From: Prevotella melaninogenica
GTDB lineage: Bacteria > Bacteroidota > Bacteroidia > Bacteroidales > Bacteroidaceae
Reading direction: 5' to 3'
Assembly (NCBI RefSeq): GCF_013267595.1
Contig: NZ_CP054010.1
Location: 248,001 to 312,000, forward strand
DNA: 64,000 bases
The position numbers and the translations under genes were made by a program. Shown one piece after another: positions 8,639 to 16,660 of the stretch; the first letter of the stretch is position 1, and the number at the start of each line of letters is the position of its first letter. Below the pieces are notes generated by a model that saw only the letters and a program-made list of their open reading frames with translations, was not told the DNA's origin and did not search any database.

Positions 8639-10732
8639 ATGAACGACCTAAGGCTTTTACATATACTTCGCAAACAGCGACAGAATCTTCTGTTAGCTAT
8701 TGGTGTCACGTTGATGCTGACGTCATGCGGTATAGATAGAAATATTAAGAAAGGTGAAAAACACCTTTCCTTGGGCGAATATTATGACGCTGCGAACCAA
8801 TTTAAAACAGCTTATCAACGTACTTCGCCTAAGGATAGACGCCAACGTGGAGAACTTTCTTTGAAGATGGCTGAGTGTTATGAGCGTATTTCGTCCTCTC
8901 AACGGGCAATATCAGCTTATAGAAATGTTATCCGCTATAAGCTGGATAATGGTGAGACGCATAAGCGTTTGGCTGATAATCTAATGAAGGAAGGTAGCTA
9001 TGCAGAGGCTGTTAAGGAATATCGCATTGCGCTTGATTCAATCCCTAACAATCAATTGATAGCTCAAGAGCTTCAGGCTGCATCAATAGCTGCAAGCGTA
9101 AAAGAGCGTGGTTCAAAGTATATTGTGAAGCGTATGGATGTGTTTAACTCACGTCGACAGGATTATTCGCCAATGCTTTTTGGTGATAAATACGAACAGC
9201 TTTACTTTACTTCTACACGAAATGAAGCCAAAGGTGACGAATTGAGTGGTATTACTGGTGCAAAGGCTGGTGACATCTTCCTTAGTGAAAAGGATGATAA
9301 AGGCAAATGGAGTACACCGAAGGCTATAGAGTCTGCATTGAATACAGAGGCTGATGAGGGTACGCCTGCATTCTCAGTAGATGGCAGGGAGATGTATATT
9401 ACACAATGTTTAACTGATCCAAGCAACCCTCGCTATGCTCAAATATCAGTAAGCAATCGCTCTGATGCAGCTTGGGGAAAGGCTAATAAGTTGGAAATTA
9501 GTCGTGATACGCTATCGAGTTTTGCACATCCTGCTGTCTCACCTGATGGTAATTGGCTTTATTTTACCAGTGATATGCCTGGTGGAAAAGGTGGTCTTGA
9601 CATTTGGCGTGTACGTCTGACAGGCGGTACAACAGGAGGTGTTGAGAACCTCGGAGAACCAATCAACACCCCAGGAGATGAAGAATTCCCTACCTTCCGA
9701 CCAAACGGTGACCTTTATTTCTCAAGTAATGGACATGGTGGTTTGGGTGGTCTTGATATCTTTATAGCTAAGGTTGGCAACGATCGTCGCTACCACTTGG
9801 AACATCCTGGATACCCTCTTAACTCACAAGGTGACGACTTTGGTATGACCTTCGAGGGCATTCATAATCGTGGTTTCTTCTCCTCAAACCGTGGTGATGG
9901 TCGAGGTTGGGATCATATCTATAGCTTTGAACTCCCTGAAATTATTCAGACTGTGAAGGGATGGGTCTATGAAATGGATGGTTACGAGTTACCAGCAGCA
10001 CAGATATTTATGGTTGGTGATGATGGAACTAACAAGAAGTTAGCTGTCAAAGGAGATGGTTCTTTCGAACAAGAGATAAAGCCTGGCGTTAATTATATCT
10101 TCCTTGCAACCTGCAATGGCTACTTAAATCATAAGGAGGAGATTAAGGTTGGGAATGTAGATGATTCTAAAGTATATACCCTTCAGTTTGCTTTAGCAGG
10201 AATCAACGTACCTATATTGATAGACAATATCTTCTATGACTTTGATAAAGCGACACTTCGACCAGAATCAGAGAAGGCTTTGGACGCTCTTGTCAATCTT
10301 CTCAAAGAGAATCCTAACGTAACAATAGAACTCTCGGCTCACACCGATTACCTTGGTTCTGCTGATTATAATAAACGTCTTTCACAACGACGTGCAGATG
10401 CCGTAGTGGCTTATCTCACTGCACATGGCATTGTTCGCGACCGTCTTACACCTGTTGGATATGGTAAAGAACGTCCAAAGAAGATTCGTAAGAAGGTTAC
10501 AGAGAAGTACCCTTGGCTAAAGGAAAACGATGTTCTCACTGAAGATTTCATCAAGAAACTCGATAAGGAGAAGCAAGAAATAGCCAATCAATTGAACCGC
10601 CGTACTGAGTTTACAGTGCTTCGAACCACATATGGTATGTTTGATGAGAAGGGAAACCTTAAGCAACAGCCAAAACCAAAGAAAAAAGAAAGTCTTGATG
10701 ACGATGGAATGATTATCATTAACATTCCCTAA
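8639..10732 (+). CDS. PorE-like lipoprotein: TPR, PD40 propeller, CRD and OmpA peptidoglycan-binding domain
   Basis: 697 residues. The N-terminus has a hydrophobic run ending in the lipobox LTSC (Cys ~31), so it is an outer-membrane lipoprotein. Domains: tetratricopeptide repeats (~35-165), a PD40/WD40-like beta propeller (~170-430; repeated SPDGNWLYFTSD, RPNGDLYFSSNGHGG LGGLDIF), a carboxypeptidase-regulatory fold (~440-510), and an OmpA-like domain (~525-640) with FYDFDKATLRPES and LSAHTDYLGS... NKRLSQRRADAV. This order is that of Porphyromonas PorE, which anchors the type IX secretion system ring to peptidoglycan; Pal-like Bacteroidetes relatives share it too. T9SS membership is inferred from architecture; no other por/spr genes are in the window. 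The gene abuts the methyltransferase gene by 4 bp. Confidence 0.8.
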   Translation: MNDLRLLHILRKQRQNLLLAIGVTLMLTSCGIDRNIKKGEKHLSLGEYYDAANQFKTAYQRTSPKDRRQRGELSLKMAECYERISSSQRAISAYRNVIRYKLDNGETHKRLADNLMKEGSYAEAVKEYRIALDSIPNNQLIAQELQAASIAASVKERGSKYIVKRMDVFNSRRQDYSPMLFGDKYEQLYFTSTRNEAKGDELSGITGAKAGDIFLSEKDDKGKWSTPKAIESALNTEADEGTPAFSVDGREMYITQCLTDPSNPRYAQISVSNRSDAAWGKANKLEISRDTLSSFAHPAVSPDGNWLYFTSDMPGGKGGLDIWRVRLTGGTTGGVENLGEPINTPGDEEFPTFRPNGDLYFSSNGHGGLGGLDIFIAKVGNDRRYHLEHPGYPLNSQGDDFGMTFEGIHNRGFFSSNRGDGRGWDHIYSFELPEIIQTVKGWVYEMDGYELPAAQIFMVGDDGTNKKLAVKGDGSFEQEIKPGVNYIFLATCNGYLNHKEEIKVGNVDDSKVYTLQFALAGINVPILIDNIFYDFDKATLRPESEKALDALVNLLKENPNVTIELSAHTDYLGSADYNKRLSQRRADAVVAYLTAHGIVRDRLTPVGYGKERPKKIRKKVTEKYPWLKENDVLTEDFIKKLDKEKQEIANQLNRRTEFTVLRTTYGMFDEKGNLKQQPKPKKKESLDDDGMIIINIP

Positions 10733-10736
10733 ACAT

Positions 10737-12140
10737 ATGATAAAAGATAAGAGCCGACAATGTCAGGCAGCACAATCTCCTTGTTCTTTAGACCTAAATG
10801 GGCAAGAAATAAGGACTATAGAAGAAGTTGAAGAAAGACTTCCTCTTGCTTTTACTGATTATACTCGTAGTCTTTTTGGTGATAAACTTTATCATACATT
10901 CCTAAAAGGATTGGGAGAAACAGCACCGGTGAGTATACGTCTTAATCCCTTTAAGTTGGCAGAAACGACTCATAAAGTTAATCCAGAGTTGAATCCTCAG
11001 CCTATTCCTTGGTGTAAGGAAGGCTATTGGTTGGATACAAGACCTAACTTTACGTTTGACCCACTACTTCATGCTGGGGTTTATTATGTGCAAGAAGCAT
11101 CATCTATGTTTCTATCTCATGTGTTACAACACTTCGTAAAACAGCCAGTTATGGCACTCGATCTCTGTGCTGCACCAGGTGGTAAAACAACTTGTGCACG
11201 TGCATCCTTACCTGCAGGTTCCTTCCTTTTCTCTAACGAACCGATAAGGAAACGTGCACAAATATTAGCAGAGAACGTTCAAAAGTTTGGTCATGAGGGT
11301 GTCGCTGTTACGAACAATTACCCTCGTGATTACAAAAAGACAAAGCTTGGGTTTGATGTTATTATAGCCGATGTACCCTGCTCTGGTGAAGGAATGTTTC
11401 GTAAAGATCCACAATCAATAGAGGAATGGAGTCTACAGAATGTAGAGAACTGTTGGCAACTTCAGCGTAGTATTATTGCTGATATATGGGACAACTTAAA
11501 GCCTGGAGGTATTCTTATTTATTCAACTTGCACCTTTAATGCGCATGAAGATGAAGAGAATATTGCGTGGATTCTCAACGAATACGATGCTGAACTCCTC
11601 TCTGTGCCTATAGAAGAAGCATGGAATATAACAGGGTCACTCATTGATAATCCACTTAAAGACGGTCGGGATTTCCCAGTTTATCGCTTCATTCCTGGTA
11701 AGACACGTGGTGAAGGTATCTTTATGGCTATCATTCGTAAGCGTGGAGAGAACAAGACGTTTATCAATAAGACAACTATTGATGTTGATAAAGCAATCAC
11801 AGAAGCTCGTAAACGCCTTCGCATTCTCTCGCATGGTGTAAAAGATGGAATGCAAAAAGGGAAGAATATTATCCCTGACCATACGTTAGCACTCTCCTTT
11901 TCAACTGATAAATCGGCCTATCCTAATGTAGAGGTTGATTATCAAACAGCTATCGCTTATCTTCGTCATGAGGCTATTGTACTATCTTCTGATGCTCCAC
12001 GTGGTATTGTTTTACTTACTTACAAAGGCTATCCAATAGGCTTTGCAAAGAATCTCGGAAACCGTGCGAACAATCTTTATCCACAGGAATGGCGCATAAA
12101 GAGTACACATATACCAGACGAGCCTTTGGTTCTTTTATAA
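10737..12140 (+). CDS. rRNA/tRNA cytosine-C5 methyltransferase, NOL1/NOP2/Sun (RsmF-like)
   Basis: 467 residues. SAM-binding motif MALDLCAAPGGKTTCA (~residues 138-153), motif IV with catalytic cysteine VPCSGEGMFRK (~218-228), and motif VI cysteine YSTCTFNAHEDEEN (~261-274): the two-cysteine RCMT active site. The C-terminal ~110 residues form an RsmF-type PUA-like domain ending in PQEWRIKSTHIP. It methylates C5 of cytosine in RNA, probably 16S rRNA. The start at 10737 is 4 nt after the preceding stop; the first ~25 residues (rich in K/Q/S) are not conserved in the family, so an internal start before LPLAFTDYTRSLFG is possible. Co-transcription with the OmpA-family gene is likely. Confidence 0.88.
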   Translation: MIKDKSRQCQAAQSPCSLDLNGQEIRTIEEVEERLPLAFTDYTRSLFGDKLYHTFLKGLGETAPVSIRLNPFKLAETTHKVNPELNPQPIPWCKEGYWLDTRPNFTFDPLLHAGVYYVQEASSMFLSHVLQHFVKQPVMALDLCAAPGGKTTCARASLPAGSFLFSNEPIRKRAQILAENVQKFGHEGVAVTNNYPRDYKKTKLGFDVIIADVPCSGEGMFRKDPQSIEEWSLQNVENCWQLQRSIIADIWDNLKPGGILIYSTCTFNAHEDEENIAWILNEYDAELLSVPIEEAWNITGSLIDNPLKDGRDFPVYRFIPGKTRGEGIFMAIIRKRGENKTFINKTTIDVDKAITEARKRLRILSHGVKDGMQKGKNIIPDHTLALSFSTDKSAYPNVEVDYQTAIAYLRHEAIVLSSDAPRGIVLLTYKGYPIGFAKNLGNRANNLYPQEWRIKSTHIPDEPLVLL

Positions 12141-12210
12141 TATAAATGCAGACAAGAAAAATCCAAAAAACAATATATCCCTATAATATCTTAGAAATAA
12201 ACGGACAATT

Positions 12211-13005
12211 ATGCAACAATATTTAAACCTCCTCAATCGCATCCTCACAGAAGGAACACAGAAAGGTGATAGAACCAGAACAGGAACTTTATCCATTTTT
12301 GGTCATCAAATGCGCTTTGACTTGCGCGATGGCTTTCCACTGTTGACAACTAAAAAGCTTCATCTGAAGAGTATTATTTATGAATTACTTTGGTTCTTAC
12401 GTGGTGATACGAATGTGCGATACCTACAAGAACATGGTGTAAGGATTTGGAATGAGTGGGCTGATGAGAACGGTGAACTTGGTCCAGTCTATGGTCATCA
12501 GTGGCGTTCATGGCCTGATTACAAAGGAGGTACAATCGATCAAATTAAGAATGTGGTGGAGATGATTAAGCATGATCCTGACTCACGTCGTATGTTGGTC
12601 ACAGCATGGAACCCTGCTGAGGTGGAAGATATGGCTCTCCCACCCTGCCACTGTCTCTTCCAATTCTATGTTGCAGATGGTAGATTATCGCTCCAACTCT
12701 ATCAGCGTTCGGCAGATAGTTTCCTCGGTGTCCCTTTTAACATTGCATCATATGCTCTCCTTTTGCAAATGATTGCACAGGTTACGGGACTTGAAGCAGG
12801 TGAATTTATCCATACTACAGGTGACACACATCTCTATTTAAATCACCTTGAGCAGGCTAAACTCCAACTTACTCGTGAGCCACGTCCACTGCCAAAGATG
12901 AAGATTAATCCTGATGTAAAGGATATCTTTGATTTTAAGTATGAAGATTTTGAACTGATTGGTTACGATCCGTTGCCACACATTCCGGGAGTAGTTGCAG
13001 TGTAA
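12211..13005 (+). CDS. thyA: thymidylate synthase
   Basis: 264 residues, the length of Escherichia coli ThyA. Converts dUMP to dTMP using methylene-tetrahydrofolate. The catalytic cysteine is Cys146 within [12 protein letters not shown]. The phosphate-binding region [12 protein letters not shown] and the folate/dUMP residues [20 protein letters not shown] are intact, and the C-terminus is the usual PxIPGVVAV. folA follows on the same strand after a 173-bp gap holding an inverted-repeat element, a sensible pairing because this reaction makes dihydrofolate. Confidence 0.97.
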   Translation: MQQYLNLLNRILTEGTQKGDRTRTGTLSIFGHQMRFDLRDGFPLLTTKKLHLKSIIYELLWFLRGDTNVRYLQEHGVRIWNEWADENGELGPVYGHQWRSWPDYKGGTIDQIKNVVEMIKHDPDSRRMLVTAWNPAEVEDMALPPCHCLFQFYVADGRLSLQLYQRSADSFLGVPFNIASYALLLQMIAQVTGLEAGEFIHTTGDTHLYLNHLEQAKLQLTREPRPLPKMKINPDVKDIFDFKYEDFELIGYDPLPHIPGVVAV

Positions 13006-13011
13006 AGGAAG

Positions 13012-13163
13012 CCTCCCCCAACCCCTCCGAAAGGAGGGGAGTGCAAATAGGGAGTAGCTATTCTCTTAACTTTGTAGTAAAGTATATTAGTCAAGAACTT
13101 TAAATCCTTCACCAAATTGATTGCTAAATCAGTACTCCTCTCCTTTGGAGGGGTTGGGGGAGG
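13012..13163. repeat. MITE-like inverted-repeat element between thyA and folA
   Basis: Left arm 13012-13042 (CCTCCCCCAACCCCTCC, then GAAAGGAGGGGAGT) and right arm 13134-13163 are inverted copies differing by one indel and one substitution. Each arm is itself a small hairpin (CCCCTCC / GGAGGGG). The ~90 bp between the arms has no reading frame. The C/G-rich arms are unlike the flanking DNA. Confidence 0.8.
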
Positions 13164-13178
13164 TCCAAAAACACCATT

Positions 13179-13664
13179 ATGGAAATAAATATCATTGCTG
13201 CAGTAGCAGCTAATCGTGCCATTGGTTATCAGAATGATGTGGTCTATTTCATTAGCGAAGACCTTAAGCGTTTTAAGCAACTAACAACAGGACATACTGT
13301 TATCATGGGGCGTAAGACCTTCCATTCATTACCAAAAGGTGCTCTGCCTAATCGTAGAAACATTGTACTCAGTAGAACGGAAACAGACTTTCCTGGTTGC
13401 GATGTTTATTCTTCACTTGAAGAAGCGCTTAAACATATTGGGGCAGAAGAAAAGGCATTTATCATTGGTGGAGCCAGTCTTTATAAAGAGGCGCTTGCTA
13501 TAGCAGACCATCTCTACCTCACAGAGATAGCTGCAACTCCTCCACAAGCAGATGTTTTCTTCCCAGAATATAATGATGGTACATGGGTTGTAGAATCACG
13601 TGAGGAACGTCCTGCTATTGATGATAATCCTGCATACGCGTTTGTAAACTATGTGAGGAAATAA
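13179..13664 (+). CDS. folA: dihydrofolate reductase
   Basis: 161 residues, typical type I chromosomal DHFR. Reduces dihydrofolate to tetrahydrofolate with NADPH, recycling the product of ThyA. The N-terminal strand INIIAAVAANRAIGYQNDV, the acidic substrate-binding residue in ISEDLKRFKQLT, the NADPH-binding HTVIMGRKTFHSLP, and the AFIIGGASLYKEALAIADHLYLTEI block are all present. Nothing suggests a plasmid-borne trimethoprim-resistance type. A strong terminator follows at 13755-13783. Confidence 0.96.
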   Translation: MEINIIAAVAANRAIGYQNDVVYFISEDLKRFKQLTTGHTVIMGRKTFHSLPKGALPNRRNIVLSRTETDFPGCDVYSSLEEALKHIGAEEKAFIIGGASLYKEALAIADHLYLTEIAATPPQADVFFPEYNDGTWVVESREERPAIDDNPAYAFVNYVRK

Positions 13665-13754
13665 TCTTCATCCCAAAAGAATGTCCTCCAGAGAGGGAAT
13701 AACAAATATTGAGTTGTATAATAGCATAACAAAATATACAAGATAACTCATTTT

Positions 13755-13783
13755 AAAAAGCTCCTAACATAGGAGCTTTTTTT
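13755..13783 (+). terminator. rho-independent terminator after folA
   Basis: Perfect 11-bp stem AAAAAGCTCCT / AGGAGCTTTTT with a 5-nt loop and extra Ts. It ends the thyA-folA transcript and would work in both directions. Confidence 0.85.
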
Positions 13784-13849
13784 GTATAAAAGTTTGTTTC
13801 CATTTTACTATTTGTCAGATATTTTTCATAGTTGTAATTCTAATACATA

Positions 13850-13876
13850 CTCTTTTAGCTTCTAAAAGATGCCTAA
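13850..13876. repeat. left half of an IS-split 22-nt repeat array (family 2)
   Basis: CTCTTTTAGCTTCTAAAAGAT then GCCTAA. Joined to 15985-16058 after removing the IS and one CTAA copy, it reproduces the array at 24633-24735 in inverse orientation. Confidence 0.8.
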
Positions 13877-15984
13877 CCCAAGTTTAACACCCACTTTCGC
13901 CTAATTGTTACTGTCACCGTACTTTTCTCGTTTTTCTTATGGGCTCTGTGTCCTACAAATTTTATTCTTTTTGAATGGTAAGTGTTTTAAGTTCAACTTA
14001 TCGTATATCTGTTTTGCTTGCTTCGAAGGACTACTACATTGGCGCATCTCGATGGTTTCACCTAATGGATTCTTCCCTTTTGTGGTGACGAGCTTTTGGG
14101 TACTCATACGTCGTACTATCTCGGTCCAGTAACAGGATTCTCCTTCTCGTTTTAATTGACAACGGATAGTGTTTACCACCCAGTAGGCTAATAAACCGAA
14201 GAAGAGGTGTGCGTCGCTTCGCTCATCTTTCTGATGATAGATAGGACGGAGGTTGAGTTCATTCTTTAGTTGTCTGTTCGTACATTCTATCTCACGAATG
14301 AGATTGTAGTATTCCCATGTCACACGCTCAGAAAGTGTCCTGACATTGCTGCGGAGGAAATAGACTCCGTGACCAGATTCCATTGCCGAGAGGTCTTTTA
14401 TCTCCCAGTCTACACGTAGCATCTCCTTGGGCTTCTTCTCATTTTTTATGTAGCTTATCTGGTAGAATTTCGCTATAGAAGGGTACTTCTGTATGGCACG
14501 TCCTGTACGTTCAACAACCTTTTCATAGGTCTTTGTTCCACCTTTCTTGGAGATTCCATCGTTTATCCTCTGCAGTTCCATCTCAAAACGCTCTTTCCAA
14601 ACCCTGTTCATGGACGACTCTGTCATAGCTTTCGAAGGAGATGTTATTTCGAGATAATAATCCTTATCATCCTCTGTCTTAACCTCTTTCAGCGTTATCT
14701 TTTGCCGACGGGCATCCATTACCGTAACGCTCTTATTATCATCACTGAGCGTATAGTCCTTCATTTGCGTACGGGATACGCAGAGATAATTGTAACCCTT
14801 TTTCTTTATTAACTCCAAGTTCTCTTCCGTGGCAACACCTGGATCCATGATAACGAGCGTATCCTTGGTTCGTGATGGATTCCTCTTTGCCAGTGTATCA
14901 ATCATATTGGGTAGAGACTTGGGATCTGCTGTATTACCCTCTAAGATAGAAGAATAACGTATAAAACCTTCTTTATTGATACATAATGCAAGTACAAGTA
15001 GCTTACAGTCAGAGCGTTTTTCTTTTGAACGACCGAACTTGGCTTTATCGCTATTACGCTTACTACCCTCGAAATAGAAGTTGGTTAAGTCGAAGAGCAT
15101 CAACTTGTTGTCTATATTAAAGAGATCGTCAGTAACGCTGCACAAATGACGCTCTAACTGTTCCTTTAGTTCATATAATTTGTCAGTGATTTTATACAGA
15201 GAATTGATTCCTGGTGTCCAGCTAAGAGCTCCACTATAAAGTTCAGCAGCAGCCGAGTTATCGCGCAAATAATAATAAGATGAACGTTCAGAAACTGCAT
15301 ATACCTTGCGAACAATCAATGCTGACAAAGCCGTGTGTATCGCATTTTCCGTCCACCCGTTTTTGCGCAGAAAACCCTCTAATTGCAGCTTGTCTATTGT
15401 CTGCTTGCAGAGCCACTCTGCACCAACATTCCTTGCGTCAGTATAGTTTGCCGTCTCAAGGTCAATATAGTTCTCATATTTTCTCAGCGACTTCTGCTCT
15501 TCCTTATTAAACCGATCGATTCCACCTTCTTTCTCCATACGGCTCCACCATTCGTCAGCCTTTGCCTGTTCAATAGGAGTAAGTCCCTCAAGGCGTTCTT
15601 TGAAAAGCGAGGGTGTACTTCTATTTTTGAAGCGTTCGGTAAGAGCGTATGCAATTTTTCGGACCTGTACAGCAGTAAGTGAAGGTTCGAACCCGATATT
15701 CAACAGAATTAGCGAATGTACATGACCCTGCACGTCACGATATGACTCCTTGATGCGATAATAAGGAGCCATGTCGCCTGTGGCAGGGTTGAATCGTGTC
15801 TGTACATTTGCGTGCATGAGTGCAAAGTAACAAAATATTTTTGATATGGCTGTGTCCTACAAATCAGATTTTACTCCTCGTTACAATACCCTATACTTGA
15901 TTATCAATCATTTATCAAATTGATACTACACAAAACATCCCGAAAATTTATGAAAAATAATTTTGCCGGTTAAACTTGGGCTAA
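13873..15984 (-). mobile_element. IS1634-type insertion sequence with 4-bp target duplication
   Basis: Element 13877-15980 (2,104 bp). Ends are 12-bp perfect inverted repeats, CCCAAGTTTAAC at the left and GTTAAACTTGGG at the right. CTAA flanks both ends (13873-13876 and 15981-15984) as the target duplication. The empty site can be reconstructed because an uninterrupted copy of the same repeat exists at 24633-24735, reading GCCTAATTGGC across the junction. One full-length transposase is inside. A 15-nt direct repeat, CTGTGTCCTACAAAT, lies at 13946-13960 and 15850-15864. Confidence 0.9.
13937..15817 (-). CDS. IS1634-family DDE transposase
   Basis: 626 residues, full length for the family and without frameshift, so the element may be active. 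The N-terminal ~150 residues are the DNA-binding part. The DDE core shows the first Asp in LMLFDLTNFYFEGS (~residues 236-249), the second Asp in LVIMDPGVATEENLELI (~325-341), and the Glu-bearing helix in YYNLIREIECTNRQLKNEL (~515-533), with the usual large beta insertion between D2 and E. It cuts and joins the IS ends at 13877 and 15980. The start at 15817 lies just inside the right end, and a TTACTTTG promoter-like box is a few bases upstream. Confidence 0.92.
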   Translation of the reverse strand: MHANVQTRFNPATGDMAPYYRIKESYRDVQGHVHSLILLNIGFEPSLTAVQVRKIAYALTERFKNRSTPSLFKERLEGLTPIEQAKADEWWSRMEKEGGIDRFNKEEQKSLRKYENYIDLETANYTDARNVGAEWLCKQTIDKLQLEGFLRKNGWTENAIHTALSALIVRKVYAVSERSSYYYLRDNSAAAELYSGALSWTPGINSLYKITDKLYELKEQLERHLCSVTDDLFNIDNKLMLFDLTNFYFEGSKRNSDKAKFGRSKEKRSDCKLLVLALCINKEGFIRYSSILEGNTADPKSLPNMIDTLAKRNPSRTKDTLVIMDPGVATEENLELIKKKGYNYLCVSRTQMKDYTLSDDNKSVTVMDARRQKITLKEVKTEDDKDYYLEITSPSKAMTESSMNRVWKERFEMELQRINDGISKKGGTKTYEKVVERTGRAIQKYPSIAKFYQISYIKNEKKPKEMLRVDWEIKDLSAMESGHGVYFLRSNVRTLSERVTWEYYNLIREIECTNRQLKNELNLRPIYHQKDERSDAHLFFGLLAYWVVNTIRCQLKREGESCYWTEIVRRMSTQKLVTTKGKNPLGETIEMRQCSSPSKQAKQIYDKLNLKHLPFKKNKICRTQSP

Positions 15985-16058
15985 TTGGCTTTCAATAGAT
16001 GCCCTTTTGACCTCTAACTAACGCCCTTTTGAGCCCTTACTAAGCACCTTATAAAATA
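15981..16058. repeat. right half of the IS-split 22-nt repeat array (family 2)
   Basis: Units CTAATTGGCTTTCAATAGAT, then GC plus CCTTTTGACCTCTAACTAAC, then GC plus CCTTTTGAGCCCTTACTAA, then GCACCTTATAAAATAC; GC anchors at 16001, 16023 and 16044. From 16059 to 16270 the DNA is AT-rich and I see nothing else in it. Confidence 0.8.
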
Positions 16059-16270
16059 CAAGTTTATAACTATCTGTATTGCTGTAAGTTACAAACGCAT
16101 AAGAAAGAAGTGTTTTTTTATTAAAAAACATTCTCAACTTTGATATTTTTGTAAAGTCTTTTTGTTTGCTTATAGTCGTTTAAAAGTACTTTTCTAACGC
16201 TTAACTGCTTTCTACCAAAAGGTAATATTCAATGTGTTTGATATTAAAGAAAATGTGTACTTACCATTAA

Positions 16271-16347
16271 TACTACATGTGTTAGGCATCAACACCACAT
16301 GTGTTAGGCATTAGCACTATATGTGTCTGGCATAAACACGTAAGTAA
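16271..16347. repeat. 22-nt tandem array with CAC-N5-GTG dyads (array B)
   Basis: Dyads start at 16271 (TACTACATGTG), 16293 (CACCACATGTG), 16315 (CACTATATGTG) and, degenerate, 16337 (CACGTAAGTAA), each 22 nt apart. Linkers are TTAGGCATCAA, TTAGGCATTAG and TCTGGCATAAA. The dyads match those of array A, but the linkers begin TTAGG instead of CGGAG. Confidence 0.8.
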
Positions 16348-16382
16348 GATTTGATGTTAGAGCATATTATAGTTATCATCTT

Positions 16383-16581
16383 AAACCCCAATCGGTCATT
16401 AGACCACAATGTTTCAGGAATTCTTATTTTTGTGTTGTTTCCTAACATCTTTTATTTTCTTGTCGGCATCTTGCCTGTCTTTGCAACTTGACGTAGCCCG
16501 CTACGCCTGCGTTACAAAGACAGGCAATCTGCTCGACAATAAAACAAAATCTGTTTAGGCTCTAATGACCGATTTGGGTTT
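16383..16581. repeat. ~200-nt imperfect palindromic element
   Basis: Outer arms: 16383-16403 and 16561-16581 are inverted copies of a 21-mer (AAACCCNAATCGGTCATTAG plus A) with one mismatch. Inner arms: CCTGTCTTTGCAAC (16476 region) pairs with GTTACAAAGACAGG, and the centre CGTAGC-CC-GCTACG closes the hairpin. No reading frame is present. A related half-element lies at 40596-40634. Confidence 0.75.
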
Positions 16582-16603
16582 AAGTATAATAAGACACAAA
16601 TAA

Positions 16604-16646
16604 AACTATTCAGCCCTACTAATCAGATTAGCAGGGCTGAATAGTT
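16604..16646 (-). terminator. terminator after tamL
   Basis: 14-bp stem AACTATTCAGCCCT (16604-16617) with AGGGCTGAATAGTT (16633-16646), 15 nt beyond the tamL stop. On the minus strand it is followed by a T-rich run. Confidence 0.8.
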
Positions 16647-16660
16647 GAAAATCAAAAAGA

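Noticed and set aside
8639..10732. Plain Pal/OmpA peptidoglycan-associated lipoprotein
   Set aside because: The TPR plus PD40 propeller plus regulatory fold before the OmpA domain fits PorE-like proteins, not the short Pal.
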